From the NCBI GenBank assembly GCA_026874595.1, contig CM049310.1:34659558-34723557 (forward strand): DNA of 64,000 nucleotides. The letters run 5' to 3'. The notes under the pieces were generated by a model. It saw nothing but the letters and a program-made list of their open reading frames with translations, made no database searches and had not been told where the DNA came from. Both the position numbers and the translations under genes were made by a program. Positions 48,746-61,374 of this stretch are shown here, piece after piece. Position 1 is the first letter of the stretch. Each line of letters starts with the position of its first letter. This stretch comes from Sipunculus nudus (lineage: Eukaryota > Annelida > Sipuncula > Golfingiida > Sipunculidae).

Positions 48746-49284
48746 CACTGAATCACAGTTATCACTTATTCTTGTTTGCTCCTCATATCAGACCTCGCTT
48801 AGACGACCACCTCGAAAATGCGACCAGTTTATCAAGGTCCCATTGGTGGTCGTAATATCAAGGTTTCACTGTATATACATTATTTTTAAGGCTAGGTTAT
48901 AAACTGCCTTGACCATTAGTTGTCTTCTGTTGTACATATTTGCCATACTGGAAACATTATATATATACACTACTCAGATTGTTGGTTAGTTGGAGTTTAT
49001 ATTAGGGTACATCATACGCATTCACCCAAGCGTGTCACTCTAAAAATGACACAGTATGACATATGTATCCTGGTCGTCAGCTGAGGGGTTTTCCAGGGTG
49101 AGAATAGTATGAGTTGCTATGTATGTATGATTCACATGTCATTAGCAGCCTTATATTTTGTATATATCAAACTTAAGATGTCACCTAGCAAAGAACACGT
49201 CACTTAACCTGATGTACTGATAATGTTATATTAATTATTTAACTTTCATAATTATATATATTAAAAAAGATATATTTCAAAGAA

Positions 49285-49330
<46 letters not shown>

Positions 49331-49589
49331 GGTGATTACGGTCCTCTTAATACGTCATTCGGTACAGGTTTTACTGTGCAGATTCCTTGGAATATAATTA
49401 GCTATGTGTTTAAAACAGGGAACGATCAGCATATATAAATTATCTTTCTTCAAAGCAATATAACTGAATGCAATTCATATATTCTATTGGGAAACACTCA
49501 GTTTTTTTAAAGCTGCTTTTGTTGCACAACTAACTGATAAATATAAAAAATCGGTGCCTGTGTCTGTGATTTTATGGGGCCATCACCGA

Positions 49590-50245
49590 TTCAGTGCCTT
49601 GGATGTTCATCAGAACATAACTTCTCTCACCACACACTGACAGACCACGGGAATCATGATATTAATATTCAGTGGGGAAACCGGGGAAATATATACGACG
49701 ACTGAGCGTCCGTACATGTCTGTTCGTGCGTATCCCCCTCCCTTTATTGACTCTACATTGACTTTATCATTGGCAGTTCCATCTAGCCCTTTATTAATTA
49801 GAGATCTCAAGAAAAAATTAACTGATTTTATTCGTGTTTTTCTTTTTCATTTAAATGTTCAATTATTATACGTAGATTAGATTTGCTTGTTCAAAAATAT
49901 AAACCCCATACACACACATATATATATAATATATATATGTGAATATATATATATGTAATGTGTGTTACATGTATCTGATTGTTTCTCCGTATACATGCTT
50001 GTATATGTATGTTTTTGTGTGTATGCTCGCGTGCGTGTGAATGTGATTCCGTGTATCACACTTGCATGCGTCTTGGAGTACCAAGGCCTAAATTTAACAA
50101 AAAATCCGCTTTAAATTTTGAGTTGATTAAAGTTGCTATAACAGTGAAACCACCAAGCCAACCAATTATCTAATTAAGTTACCATCCAATCCAGATAAAA
50201 ACATAATTATGTATAACCCCTAGCGGACGTTTGGGAACTCTTTAT

Positions 50246-50307
<62 letters not shown>

Positions 50308-50660
50308 ATTTTATTTTATTTATTCTACTTTCATATAACGCTAACTTCAACATCGTGATCTTGCAGCAGATAAAATACAGGTTAAAGTTCTAAATGCTAT
50401 ATATTCAGAAGCGAAGATTGAAATAGTGTGACACTCCTAGCAAAGCGAAAAATCGGCTCTATATATTCATCTCTGCATAAACGGAAGGACGGATATGGAT
50501 GATAAAAATTTATATGTAATGGATAATGTATAAGTAGCAGATAAAAACAAGCAGGAAATCAAGATATAAGCCTCTAGATATAACCTATTTTCGGTTACTG
50601 CAAGTGTCGCAACTTTTCTATGATCGTTCCTATTTTTATTTTTAATTTGTAAAGAGCGAT
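49590..50660. repeat. About 1.1-kb duplicated unit, copy 1
   Basis: Colinear with 57085-58225: GGATGTTCATCAGAACATAA, ACTGAGCGTCCGTACATGTC, CAGTTCCATCTAGCCCTTTA, CCAAGCCAACCAATTATCTA, AACATCGTGATCTT and AGCAAAGCGAAAAATCGGCT. It contains a long AT tract (50245-50302) absent from the partner. No coding frame survives in either copy. Confidence 0.8.
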
Positions 50661-50704
50661 CATATATTATTTTATCATTCTATTATTCAAAATAATAATA
50701 CAGA

Positions 50705-50970
50705 CTAACATGTCTAGTGACCGTTTGGTCTCATTTAGAAACAGGGATACAGCTGACCGTACAGGATAACACACGGATCCGGTGATACGCATGAAGATGC
50801 TCGCTTCCGGGATCGAGTAAATATTAAATCACTTTTACCTATATATGTGCGTTTGTGGGTGTTTACTCATGTATTCAAAGTAGGTCAAAGTTGTGAAAAT
50901 GGTTATGTCCAATAGCAGTTCAGATAGTTGCGAAGTGACATCCCCCCCCCCCCCCCCAACCCACCTATAT
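50705..50970. repeat. Dispersed repeat, copy 2 of the 34-kb unit
   Basis: Direct copy of 34045-34270, diverged but colinear through the poly-C tract at 50942-50957. Confidence 0.75.
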
Positions 50971-51085
50971 ATACACATCCGTACTCATGTCCTTCTTGAA
51001 CAGAGTATTATAGATATATATATATATAAACTGAGTATTAAATACGTTAAACACGCTGTAGGTGAAGGTGATGTTTTCAATCCAG

Positions 51086-51128
51086 CGATCGTCAGGTAAC
51101 TGTTGCGCTGTGTGCTACCTGACGATCG
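51086..51128. repeat. Perfect 13-bp stem hairpin
   Basis: CGATCGTCAGGTA (51086-51098) and TACCTGACGATCG (51116-51128) are exact inverted copies separated by 17 bases. A related sequence without the full stem (GCGATCGTCAGG) is at 45775. Confidence 0.85.
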
Positions 51129-52415
51129 ATCTTATACCGGAGGTGAAAAAGCTGCTAGTCGGGATGGTAATGAATAATGGACTATACGTGTGTACGACTA
51201 TATGTGTGGAGGCGCTCACGCCACTTTCGGATGGGGGGGGGGGGGCACAGGACGGCAAAAATATTTGTACTTATCACAATTTTGTTATTTATATACTGGC
51301 AAATATATGTAGCCTTGATATGTTAGCCATGAGCTTTGTTTGTGTTGAAATGAGACACTATCCAATTTTTATCATACTTTTTTTCTCTAATGCAGAGGGA
51401 CCCCTCCCACTGTGACCAAAGTCTAAGATTAATTACTATTGATACTTTTGATAACAAGGCCAGCGGGCGCTGCCTGTATGAACCTTAATACCCCATTCTA
51501 CTCATTGCTAAGTCTGTATAAAATAATATATTATTAATAAAAATATATATATATGTCTTTAAAAAATTGTTTGATATAACAAATATGACATTATTCACCC
51601 GTTTCCACCCCATTGTGAAACCAAGTCATTAAAGGCAAAAATTAAATAAGTAATTAAGTTTTTAAGGATTAAAATTAATAAAATATAATGCCAAAGTGGG
51701 GGGAGTCACAACAATGCAAAGGTTTCATCTTGTTGCTGGTTCTAAAGCGAGAAATTCACATTTTTTATACCCAAAATCCTTCAAATCGCTTAGACTTTAA
51801 ATGCAAATTGTGAAACGCTTAACCCCTCTGCACATACACATCGATCCCGACAGATGTGCCTCTGAAAATATTTGCCCCTGAACCCCTCCCCCCCCCCTTC
51901 TTCGGCCCCGATGATATTTTTATATTGAAAAATGTGTATGTGTGTTAGGGGGGGGGGGGTTAAATATTGTATACCATGTTGCATGGGACTTTGAGAGAAA
52001 TGAAATTACTTATATTAACATTATATGTTATTATAAATTATATAAATATAGGCAGATTTGACCCCGAATCCCACTGCAACATTGCCAATGAAAATTCCGT
52101 TCCTAAAAATGGGATAAAAATAATAGTGTTTTCCATTTAAATCTTTCTATATATCTAAATTTAAGTATTATTGAAATCATCATACCAGGAATATACACAT
52201 GGTCACATATTTAATGCCCCCCCCCCCCCCCCCGCCAAATTTTAAACAGGTTCCGTTGCATATGTAAGTGACTTGAGGATACCACATTGTATAAAAGCCA
52301 ATAGAGTGATTGCAGTTACCTCATTTTTATGGAAATCCGGTTTCGCAGTTTAGCTTTACTCACAACACGTCTAAAATCTGTCATGAACTTACCTATTTCC
52401 TAGCCTCCTTGTTAC

Positions 52416-52504
52416 CTGTAAAACCACAACATGGACCAAATTGCAGTTTCCGGGTTTGTCTATTCTCTGTGTAAGTTGTAGAAGTTCTTGTTTGATCAGA
52501 GGAT
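52416..52504 (-). CDS. Gene D exon 2
   Basis: 89 nt with good acceptor and donor, reading a Leu/Gln-rich helix followed by DKPGNCNLVHVVVLQ. It is the only long open phase in this interval, and it completes the Asp codon left by exon 1. Confidence 0.55.
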
Positions 52505-53868
52505 CTGTCAAACATGATAATAGTAATTAAAGTATTAACTTGCCCAAGTAATAACAATAATCTACATAGACCAAGTGATAATTATACATGTTTAATAAGA
52601 CACTTTCTGTACCGAAAAACAAATGCCTGATTCATTGATGAAGAGTTCTGCGTCTTAGTCACATGATGGGGTGTACCAGACAACAGGTACTGGCTTGTAT
52701 TGGGAATGTAGGTATGGTTGACCTTATACAATGTTGTTCAGAGTTTCCGAAATATCATTTACACTGTAAATATTAAATCACATGAACCGCAGTTAATTAA
52801 TACAATAAATATTATAAATATAATGTAGGCCTTTCAAAGGTATATCAACATATTAAGAAAACATAATTTTACCTTATTTACCGTATAATATGAATTACCT
52901 TTATAATAAGATACCTACGTATTTATACTTAAATGATAAATACAGACAATTATTCTGGATTTTTTTAACATTATGATACACAATTCCATGTGCATTTTTA
53001 ATACTTGTTTTGATTTTTAAAAAGCTCTGGAAAGACTTACCATATTATAATCGTTAGCCCATATTAAAATCCACCCTTCGTTTTTTTCATTTGCGATCAC
53101 GCTATCGAGTCAGACGTATAACTGGTTTGTGCAAAGAGAACGAATGGATGTGGGACTATAGTCTATACTTGGTAATATTTAGTCAATGCAACAACAGGCT
53201 AATTAGAGAAGCCCTTCAGTGCATGTGTCATTCAGACAGTCCGTTTAATCCCTCTGGTCTATGTGTCGAAAACCCCAGTTCCAAAGTTTACTATAGCATT
53301 TCCTTGTTATTCAAAAGTAGGCTTGGCGATAAAATGTGTTCTAACACCCTTTGTATAAATTATTTGTCATACATTAAAAAAACGACTACAGATAGAGTAA
53401 TACTGTTTACACTACAGGATGTTATGAATTATTATGAATACGTTCTTACAGTCGTTTTGCTCGTTTAGTTTTAATCACTGATAATATGATTTAGTTTGAT
53501 GAAGTCCTGTTATTTAAAAGGGGCCATTCTCCTTTTACAATGCTAGAATTTGCACTAATTTTACATGACTGGCATACCTAGGATCTGGTATTCCTCATGA
53601 CTTCACCGATTCTATGTATGAAATACTAATATTGAGTTTATCACCGGCTTTTATCTCTGTTTAGATTAAGTGATCGTAATTTTTTTTTTTTTTTTTTTGC
53701 AGTACGAGACTAATTGGGTATAATAAGTTGTTATAAAGTAATCTCTAGACGAATAACCGCGACATTCTTCACATGAAAATATATATAAAGATATATCCTA
53801 CCTAATTTGATCTCCTCTTCAATATCTCGGGAGACCAAAACATCCGACCATTGAACAGTCGACCTCAT
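52416..53868 (-). CDS. Gene D (partial): 5' end of an unrecognised gene
   Basis: Exon 1 is 53868-53802: ATG, then MRSTVQWSDVLVSRDIEEE, IKL, phase 1, donor G|GTAGGA. Exon 2 is 52504-52416: acceptor TGTTTGACAG, 89 nt, phase 1 to 0, donor GTAACA, encoding DPLIKQELLQLTQRIDKPGN and CNLVHVVVLQ. The join is exact and open only in this phase. A TGCGCATGTGCG word 14 bp above the ATG suggests a promoter close by. Downstream exons are below 52416 on this strand. Gene E exons (43 kb) could be the continuation, but gene D ends in phase 0 and the first E exon needs phase 1, so at least one exon is missing between them. No family recognised. Confidence 0.55.
53802..53868 (-). CDS. Gene D exon 1
   Basis: 67 nt, 22 codons plus one base, starting at an ATG and ending at a GTAGGA donor. 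It is acidic toward its end (RDIEEEIKL). Confidence 0.5.
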
Positions 53869-53881
53869 AGTTCACATACGG

Positions 53882-53893
53882 TGCGCATGTGCG
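53882..53893. promoter_or_regulatory. NRF1-like site above gene D
   Basis: TGCGCATGTGCG is close to the palindromic NRF1 consensus (C/T-GCGCATGCGC-A/G) and lies 14 bp upstream of the gene D ATG, a usual place for this element in animal housekeeping promoters. A single short motif, so moderate weight only. Confidence 0.4.
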
Positions 53894-53989
53894 TCCTAAT
53901 CACCGGGACATCCGGTCACAGCACAGGTTCCACCTAAACCGTATTAGAAGTAATGACCAAGGCACGAACCTCCAAGTGCTATGCAGATG

Positions 53990-54085
53990 GAACGTTTTCT
54001 CTAAGAAAATGGTTCCTTCCGGAACCATGTTGTAGAAAGAACTTTGTGGGTTCTTAAAAGAACCATCAAGAACCTTTTTTCTTAT
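53990..54085. repeat. Short inverted-repeat element (GGTTC...GAACC)
   Basis: Nested palindromes GGTTCCTTCCGGAACC and GGTTCTTAAAAGAACC, with AAGAACC repeated, give a snap-back sequence of about 95 bp typical of small MITEs. Confidence 0.4.
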
Positions 54086-54099
54086 AGTGAGGCAAGTAT

Positions 54100-54510
54100 A
54101 CCGTAAGCTACCAGCTTTGCTTCTTAGGATTGGCTGTGTGACAGCTTGATCGACTGAAACCAGGACGTTATTGTAAATTCTTTGTCTGACAGAGGGGATA
54201 AGCCTTCTGTCGCCCTTTTCGGATTCCTGTTAAAATCATGATCAGTCAAGGAAAATTATACTTTAAAATTATTTACCATTTCACAAACATATAACATATT
54301 AAACTGGTAGATTCTTAAATTATCTTATTAGGTTAAAACTGTTTAGGAAATTGGGTGTCAGGCAACTGATATGTGATACATTTAAGAAAGTAATTCGTAA
54401 ATAAGCATTTGGTTAGCTACTAGGAAATAAATATTATAACAATACATAATGCATGTTAAAATGCACAGCATAGGCATGGATGACAGCCTGAAGCGAATTG
54501 TTTTACAAAT
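54100..54510. repeat. Dispersed repeat, copy 2 of the 38-kb unit
   Basis: Colinear with 38090-38490 (GACAGCTTGATCGACTGAA, AAATTCTTTGTCTGACAGAG, GCAACTGATATGTGATAC, GTAAATAAGCATTTGGTTA, CCTGAAGCGAA). Confidence 0.7.
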
Positions 54511-54982
54511 AATTGACCTTGGTCATCTCTCAGATTTTTGCAATCTAATTGACACGTGGCTGTTTTTATTTTAATTTACCTATATAACATCTACAAAACA
54601 CCTGAAGTTGGGCCTCTTTTAGTAATTTTCAAAATAAATTCTTAAATTAAAGTTTTCTTACATGAGATTTTGTTGTTTCTACAGTCAAACAAGGCCAAGA
54701 AAATCAGGGCTTGTGGATCTAATTTTTTCACCATCCTTGTCCGAATGCAGTGAAGCCAAAATCATCCCTCCAAGCAGTCCCATATAACCAATTTGACCAC
54801 ATGTCTTTGACTCCGATTGATATGATTGGCCACAGATTTAAAGATATTTGACTGATACCATTAATTTTGAGTGAGATAATGCTAAACACACATAAAAATC
54901 AAACAATAGGTTTCATTTAAGACCGCTTGCCATATCGGCTAGAGCCACCCAAAGCAGGCCAAACCATTCACTACTCTCCTTC

Positions 54983-56160
54983 AAGGCTTCGTGACCCCAG
55001 GTCTTTGCGAGGGATTCGTGACCCCAGGTCTTTGTCAAGGCTTCTTGGCCCGAGGTCTTTGTCAGGGCTTTTTGACCTCAGGTCTTTGTCAGGGCTTTGT
55101 GACCCCAGGTTTTTGTCAGGGCTTCGTGACCCCAGGTCTTTGGCAGGGCTTCGTGACCAAAGATCTTTGTCGGGGCTTTGTGACCCCAGGTATTTGTCAG
55201 GGCTTCGTTACCAAAGGTCTTTCTCAGGGCTTCGTGACCCCAGGTCTTTGCAAGGGCTTCGTGACCCTGGGTCTTTGCCAGGGCTTCGTGACCCCAAGTC
55301 CTTGTCAGGGCTTTGTGACCCAAGGTCTTTGCAGGGATTCGTGACCCTAGGTCTTTGAAAAGGCTTCTTGAAACCAGGTCTTTTTCAGGGCTTCGTGACC
55401 CAAGGTCTTCGTCAGGGCTTCGTGGTCCCAGATCTTTGTCAGTGCTTCATTACCCAAGGTGTTTGGCAGGGCTTCGTAACCCCAGGTCCTTGCCAGGACT
55501 TCGTGGCCCCAGGTCTTTGTCAGGACTTCGTGACACCAGGTCTTTGCAAGGGCTTTGTGACCCTAGGTGTTTGTCAGGTCTTCTTGACCCCAGGAATTGG
55601 TAAGGGCTTCGTGACCAAGGCTTTATCGGGGCTTCATGGCCCAAGGTCTTTGTCAGGACTTCGTGACCCCAGGTATTAGTAAGGGATTCGTGACCCCAGG
55701 TCTTTGTCAGGGCTTCGTGGCCCCAGGTCATTGTCAGGACCTCGTGACCCTTGGTCCTTGTAAGGGCTTCGAGACCCAAGGTCTTTATCAGGCCTTCGTG
55801 AACCCAGGTCTTTGCAAGGGCTTCGTGACCCAAGGTCTTTGTCAGGTCTTCGAGACACAAGGTCTTTGTCAGGGCTTCGAGACACAAGATCTTTGTCAGG
55901 GCTTCGTGGCCCCAGGTCTTTGTCAGGACTTCGTGACCCCAGGTCTTTGGCAGGGTTTCGTGACCCCAGGTCTTTGTCAGGTATTCGTGGCCTCAGGTCT
56001 TTGTCAGGACTTCGTGTCACCAGGTCTTTATCAGGCCTTCGTGACCCCAGGTCTTTGCAAGGGCTTCGTGACCCAAGGTCTTTGGCAGGGCTTCGTGACA
56101 CAAGGTCTTTGTCAGGGCTTCGTGACCCCAGGTATTTGTAAGGGCTTTGTGACCCTTTTA
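54983..56160. repeat. 27-bp minisatellite, about 43 copies, open on both strands
   Basis: The unit is GCTTCGTGACCCCAGGTCTT followed by TGTCAGG (27 bp, so nine codons). Because 27 is a multiple of three, several frames stay open: GFVTPGLCQ and GLRDPRSLS on plus, KDLGSRSPD and GHEALTKTW on minus, the longest 200 codons. The frames are interrupted and swapped by single-base indels and have no convincing start or splice context, so I read it as non-coding. Confidence 0.93.
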
Positions 56161-57084
56161 AGTTAATCAGTATTAGAATAAGTGAAATTCCGACAGGACG
56201 GCGAGTACTGGATGCGACCGGAGGGGGGGGGGGGGATGCCAGGGCCCCCTGCGGCCCTCTTGCTACGCCCCTGCACAATGTCTAAAATCCTCTTGATTAA
56301 TAAACTTTATTACCAGAGTACCAGTTTTATCCCTTATCGACCCCAAAACGTCCGTAAAATCTGCCCATAACCTTTTGTGTTGCTACCAAGCTAATGACAA
56401 CAGGGAAAACATAAAAGGTACAAAAACATATGCAATAATATATGTATTAGTTCCTTATTAGTTCCTTTTGACTGAATACAAAAGCTTCCATGTTAAACAA
56501 TACCGGCTCACGGATTTCCTATCTCCACTTTACCTGTTTTATACGTTGTGTTGTTTCTGTGTGTGAGTAAACACAGTTCATGTGTCTCTGTTTGCCATAA
56601 CAATAACAGAGTTCCGACTTTGTGCATGCAAACAAGGAAAATAACCACGAAAGAGAAAGCACAGAGGAAACACCGGCTAGAAGTTTGAAATATCTGGATT
56701 TGTGAAGTTGGCCGGGCGGCTACCAGGTGACGTGCCCGATATGTAATTGACACTGATCGGGCCCGGAGCAATCATCACTTGTTACTTGCGTACAGCAGTG
56801 AGCACACGGTTTTGGAACAAAATATTGGAAGATACCGTAATATTTTAAGATGAAAACGCTATGTTTCACCTTATATGTTAATAGGTTCCTTAAAACTATG
56901 CGATTCATTTAAAAAGTTACATGTTGTCGCAAGGTTCAGTTATCTGGAAATAGATACAAAATTTTGAATGTTTACTCATTCCTCGAGGAAACAGACATTA
57001 AACTCCAATAAGAAGACCATTATATTTAATATCCCTATGTCTCAAGTATTCACTCTACGTTATTATTGTGTCATCTCCAATTCA

Positions 57085-58225
57085 ATGAGCCTGGATGTTC
57101 ACCAGACCATAACTTCTCTCACCAGATACTGGCAGACTACGGGAAACTTATTATTAAAATTCAGTGGGATATGTCAGCTGACACCAATTTATATTGTCCC
57201 ACTTGTCAAAACCGAGGAAATACATACTACGACTGAGCGTCCGTACATCTGTTCGTGCGTAGGCCTATATTCATTTATTGACCCTACATCTCACGAAACC
57301 TTTGACTGTTTTCTATCATGGCCAGCTCCATCTAGCCCTTTATTAATCCAGATCTCAAGAACTATTTAACTAATTTTGATCGTGATTTTTTATTTTATGA
57401 AAATTGAATCTTCAACTATTATACTTAGATTATTATAGATAATTATAGATTAGATTAGATATGCCTGTATAAATAAATAAATAAAAATATATATACATAG
57501 CTATATATGGGGATAATTTTTTATATATTTATCTGATTGTTCCCAGTATGCACGCATGTATATGTATGTGTAAGTGTGTATGCTCGCGGACGTGTGTATG
57601 TGATTCTGTGCATCATATACTTGAGTCTTTATAAAAATTCTGAGTAATTGTTATAACAGTCAAATCGCCAAGCCAACCAATTATCCAATTAAGTTACAAT
57701 CCAATACAGAAAAAATTATGTATAACTTCTGAAGGACGCACCATTAAAAAGGAATAATATATTTATCTATTAATTTATTTATTCTACATATATATAACGC
57801 TAAATTCAACATCGTGATCTTACACTATAGCCTGATGAAGCTGTTAACAATTATATAAGTTATAAATTACTAAGGAAGACATAGGTTAAAATACTTTAAC
57901 CTGACACGTTATTATATGCAAATTACCGGCAGCATATACAGGTTTAAGTACTAAATGCTACACTCACAAGTGATGAGATATGTTTTGGAGCGATAAAAGA
58001 AATGGTTCGACTGTTCCAGCAAAGCGAAAAATCGGCTCTACATATACATCTCTGCATATACGGACAGACGGATATAGATGAGAAGAATATTTATAATGTG
58101 AGTAGGAGACAAAAATTAGCAGGTAAAAAAAAACAAGCTTCTAGATATAACTCCATGTTCTGTTACAAAATGTGTCGCAACATTTCTATAATCGTACCTA
58201 TTCTTTATTTTCTTAAAAAGAGACC
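57085..58225. repeat. About 1.1-kb duplicated unit, copy 2
   Basis: Direct-orientation partner of 49590-50660, roughly 7.5 kb away. The offset changes by less than 100 bp over the length, so it is one duplicated block rather than separate short matches. Confidence 0.8.
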
Positions 58226-59339
58226 AAGAATTCCATTGTCCTGAGTGAAAGTGTTAAATAAATCGATTTAATTCAACTTCGACGCTTCCAACGTTCTAGG
58301 GGCAAAATAAAGCGCTATTAAATCGACGATATCATTGCGATTATCATTTTTATAGTTATGTGCTCACGCAGTCCCACAAGAAAAAAAAATGTAGGAATTC
58401 GTGACGTCACAACACTTTAATATTCTGCAGCTCTTAAATTTCCTCGTAAAAAGGGACCTTTTGACCTGTGTACGGTCCTAGTTCAATTAAATTAAAATTG
58501 CACCTCCTCACTCTTTAAACCTGAATTCACTGTGTCAGTCAGTCACCCGTTACTCAACTGTAACTTTCCAAAACAATAGACACCCGCTTTATCCTCAACG
58601 CCAGTATAGAACAAAAGACTCAATCACGGATCGCCAGTACCCCGGGAAATTAAGAACTCGCAACACGTGAACCGTCCACATGAGCTTGCCCCTCATGTCG
58701 GGTAAGTAACTGTTTTTATGGCATATAAGGGATATAACTCTCATGTGACTGATCCGAAATGACCACGAGTCATGTAAAGGATAATAATATTAGTCAGCTA
58801 TCAAACAAATGTTACTGCTATTTAGTTAAGAGCTCTTCATCAGTTGATAAAGAACAAGTTACTGAGTGCATTACTAATTCTTTGCAATCGACTGAGCAGC
58901 TATTTAGTTCAAGGTATTTCATTGTTTAACACGAGGAAATTCCCCACTAGGCAGTTTATCTTTTACTTTTCAGAGATATTGTAAATTACCTTCCATTCCA
59001 TCTTCAGTCCATGCACTGTGGTACCAAACTGCACTAAGTCTTATGTATTTGCTATGAAATTTGGGACTTACCTTACGAGCTGTTATAAATCTCACCAAAG
59101 ACTGAGTGGATTCTTAAACAATTAGGTCTGTTCATTGACCTTGGATTGCCTGAGCGGATCTACAAGGTTAGTTCGTTCATCTCCATATTTGTACCTGAAT
59201 GTAAGCCTTTGTCCGTCGTCCTTCTGTCCATATGCCTATGCATGCTACAGGCAATAAAAAATGATTTGAACACCTTGAACGTCAGAGGGGTACAAATAGA
59301 ATGCATTAGGCCTAGAATCTTCGATCGAAACATTCAGGT

Positions 59340-59780
59340 AGGTCCCAGGAAAATCTTCTTTGAAATTTAAAATTAGGTAATGGTGACCCATATTCTGCAA
59401 GTCAATAACTAGAAGTAGGAGTTTAAGCTGTCAGACATCGCACAAAGTGTTTCTTACATGCAATGAGGTCCTTGGCAAATCTCCTTGGAAAACTGAATTA
59501 AGGTCATGGTGACATATATTCTGCGAAATACGAACCGAAAACATGATTTTGAGCACCCAGACAAAGTACAAATTGTATCCATTTTCCTTGGAACCATCTA
59601 TTGTAAAATACAGGGGGATCCTTAGCCAATCTCCTTTAATCGTGAAATTAAGTCACTTATAATACATGTCAAATTCAGCTGGGCGTGGGCCACTTGTTTT
59701 AACTTTCCATCCGTCTGTCCGATGGCTGATCTTCCATCCGACGGATTGTCCGTCCGTCCGTCCGTCCGTCCTCAAAATTC
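59340..59780. repeat. Dispersed repeat plus (GTCC)n
   Basis: Partner of 44160-44500, itself internally duplicated (GGTAATGGTGACCCATATTC and GGTCATGGTGACATATATTC). Ends in a CCGTCCGTCCGT tract at 59749-59773. Confidence 0.6.
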
Positions 59781-61374
59781 GCTTAGATTTCTTTGCAAAT
59801 TAAACTTTACATATTCTGACCCATAACAAAAGGAAGAACAATGATTCCCACGGTAATGGCTTTTTGGTTTGACTTACTCAGTTCTCTCATCCTCTCATTG
59901 AATCATCCTAGGCGGGAGAAACATATAGTTGCCTCCGCCAGGAGGATATGCGTTCATCCCTGTTCGTGTGTGTTTGTGTTAGGGCCCAGCGAGGACCAAA
60001 AAAATGAACCCAAACCTTCCCCGGATCATGCACTCTCAGCTCGTAACCTGCCCCTCAATCAAAGAAAAAAAATTCAGCCCGCCCCACAGTTACTATGATT
60101 CTTTCAGCCCGCACCCGCCACGCACATTTTTCCAGACAGCACCCGTCCTGCCTCAGTTGTTTCATATTTTAAGCCTGCAGTCAAGCCAGCAAAATAATAA
60201 TAATAAATGATTCAAAGGTTTACATATCAAAAGATTTTTCAGAAGAAATTTCAGCCATTTTTATTATTTGTATATACATAACGTTTTATGATCGGACTGA
60301 AAGCTTAATTTTAGCAAAGATTTAAACAATAATTCATAAAATATTTCAAAAGACATGTTTTATTGCTTAAATGGATTTGATCTATACAGAGTTATCCAAC
60401 GTACCTTAACCACATTTTCATACTTTACAGCGGAAAGAAGCGGCCTGTTGTGTCTGCTTCTACTTAAATTTATCAGAAAAGGGAAAGAAAAGCAGTAAAT
60501 TTTTTCTAATGATGTGAACCCAAAGTTTCCCTTGGAAACAGTCATCCAACTGCTAAGATGTGTTTGCTAGTTCTAATCTTTCAGTCAGAATCTGCTAATT
60601 AGCTGAAACTGCAACTTGTGAGAGGGTACAGGGATTAGGAGTGACCTATGTGGCCCCTGGGTTCAGGATGTTCATTGAGATAGACATGACCATAACAGTG
60701 TTTCTTATAGCAATCATCATCACATCATGCTTGCCTATTACAGGGATTTGACCAGCCAGTGGTCAATGTCAGTTACAATAAGATACACATGGAGTTAAAT
60801 TGGATAAGGAGTCCACCTTCGGCTTTGTGCAGTTCTAGGTCAATTTAGTCACCTAAAGAGCCAGATCGAAGGTAATCATGCCCTTTCTTCACTCACAGTC
60901 ATACTATGTAATTTTTGAGACCAGACACAATTACAGAGATTAGTCTATTCACAACACCAGGCCAGGAAACCTTGTACAAAGTTATGACCTGCTCCCACCG
61001 CCAGGACAATTGTCTCAAATTTAGATATCAAATAAATGATGCATCTATTTTGTAAGATTTATTGACTTTATACCTAGAAAAGAAACATTAGCAATGTGTT
61101 TGTTAATACTGTCAAAGTAAACAGTGTAAGGGTTTAATAGGAATAATTTTTTTTCACAGTTATCTTTTCATGTTACTATTTTAATACGACCTGAACATTT
61201 TTTCCCATGTCTTTGAAGGCCCGTTTGTTTGATTTTTTTTTTAATTTACAATTTTATATTCACGTTTTACTGAACTGCTAGGTCATCTTATCAGCCCACA
61301 GCCCGACCCGGACTTTTATTTTGGCCATCCCCGCTAGCACATTCTCAGATGTAACCTGTCCAGCACAGAACCCT

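Noticed and set aside
53091-53468. 125-codon plus ORF
   Set aside because: Antisense within the gene D intron, no signal, domain or splice support.
54927-56278. Repeat proteins of up to 200 residues in the 27-bp array
   Set aside because: Frames are open on both strands only because the unit is a multiple of three. They switch by indels and have no start, splice or domain context.
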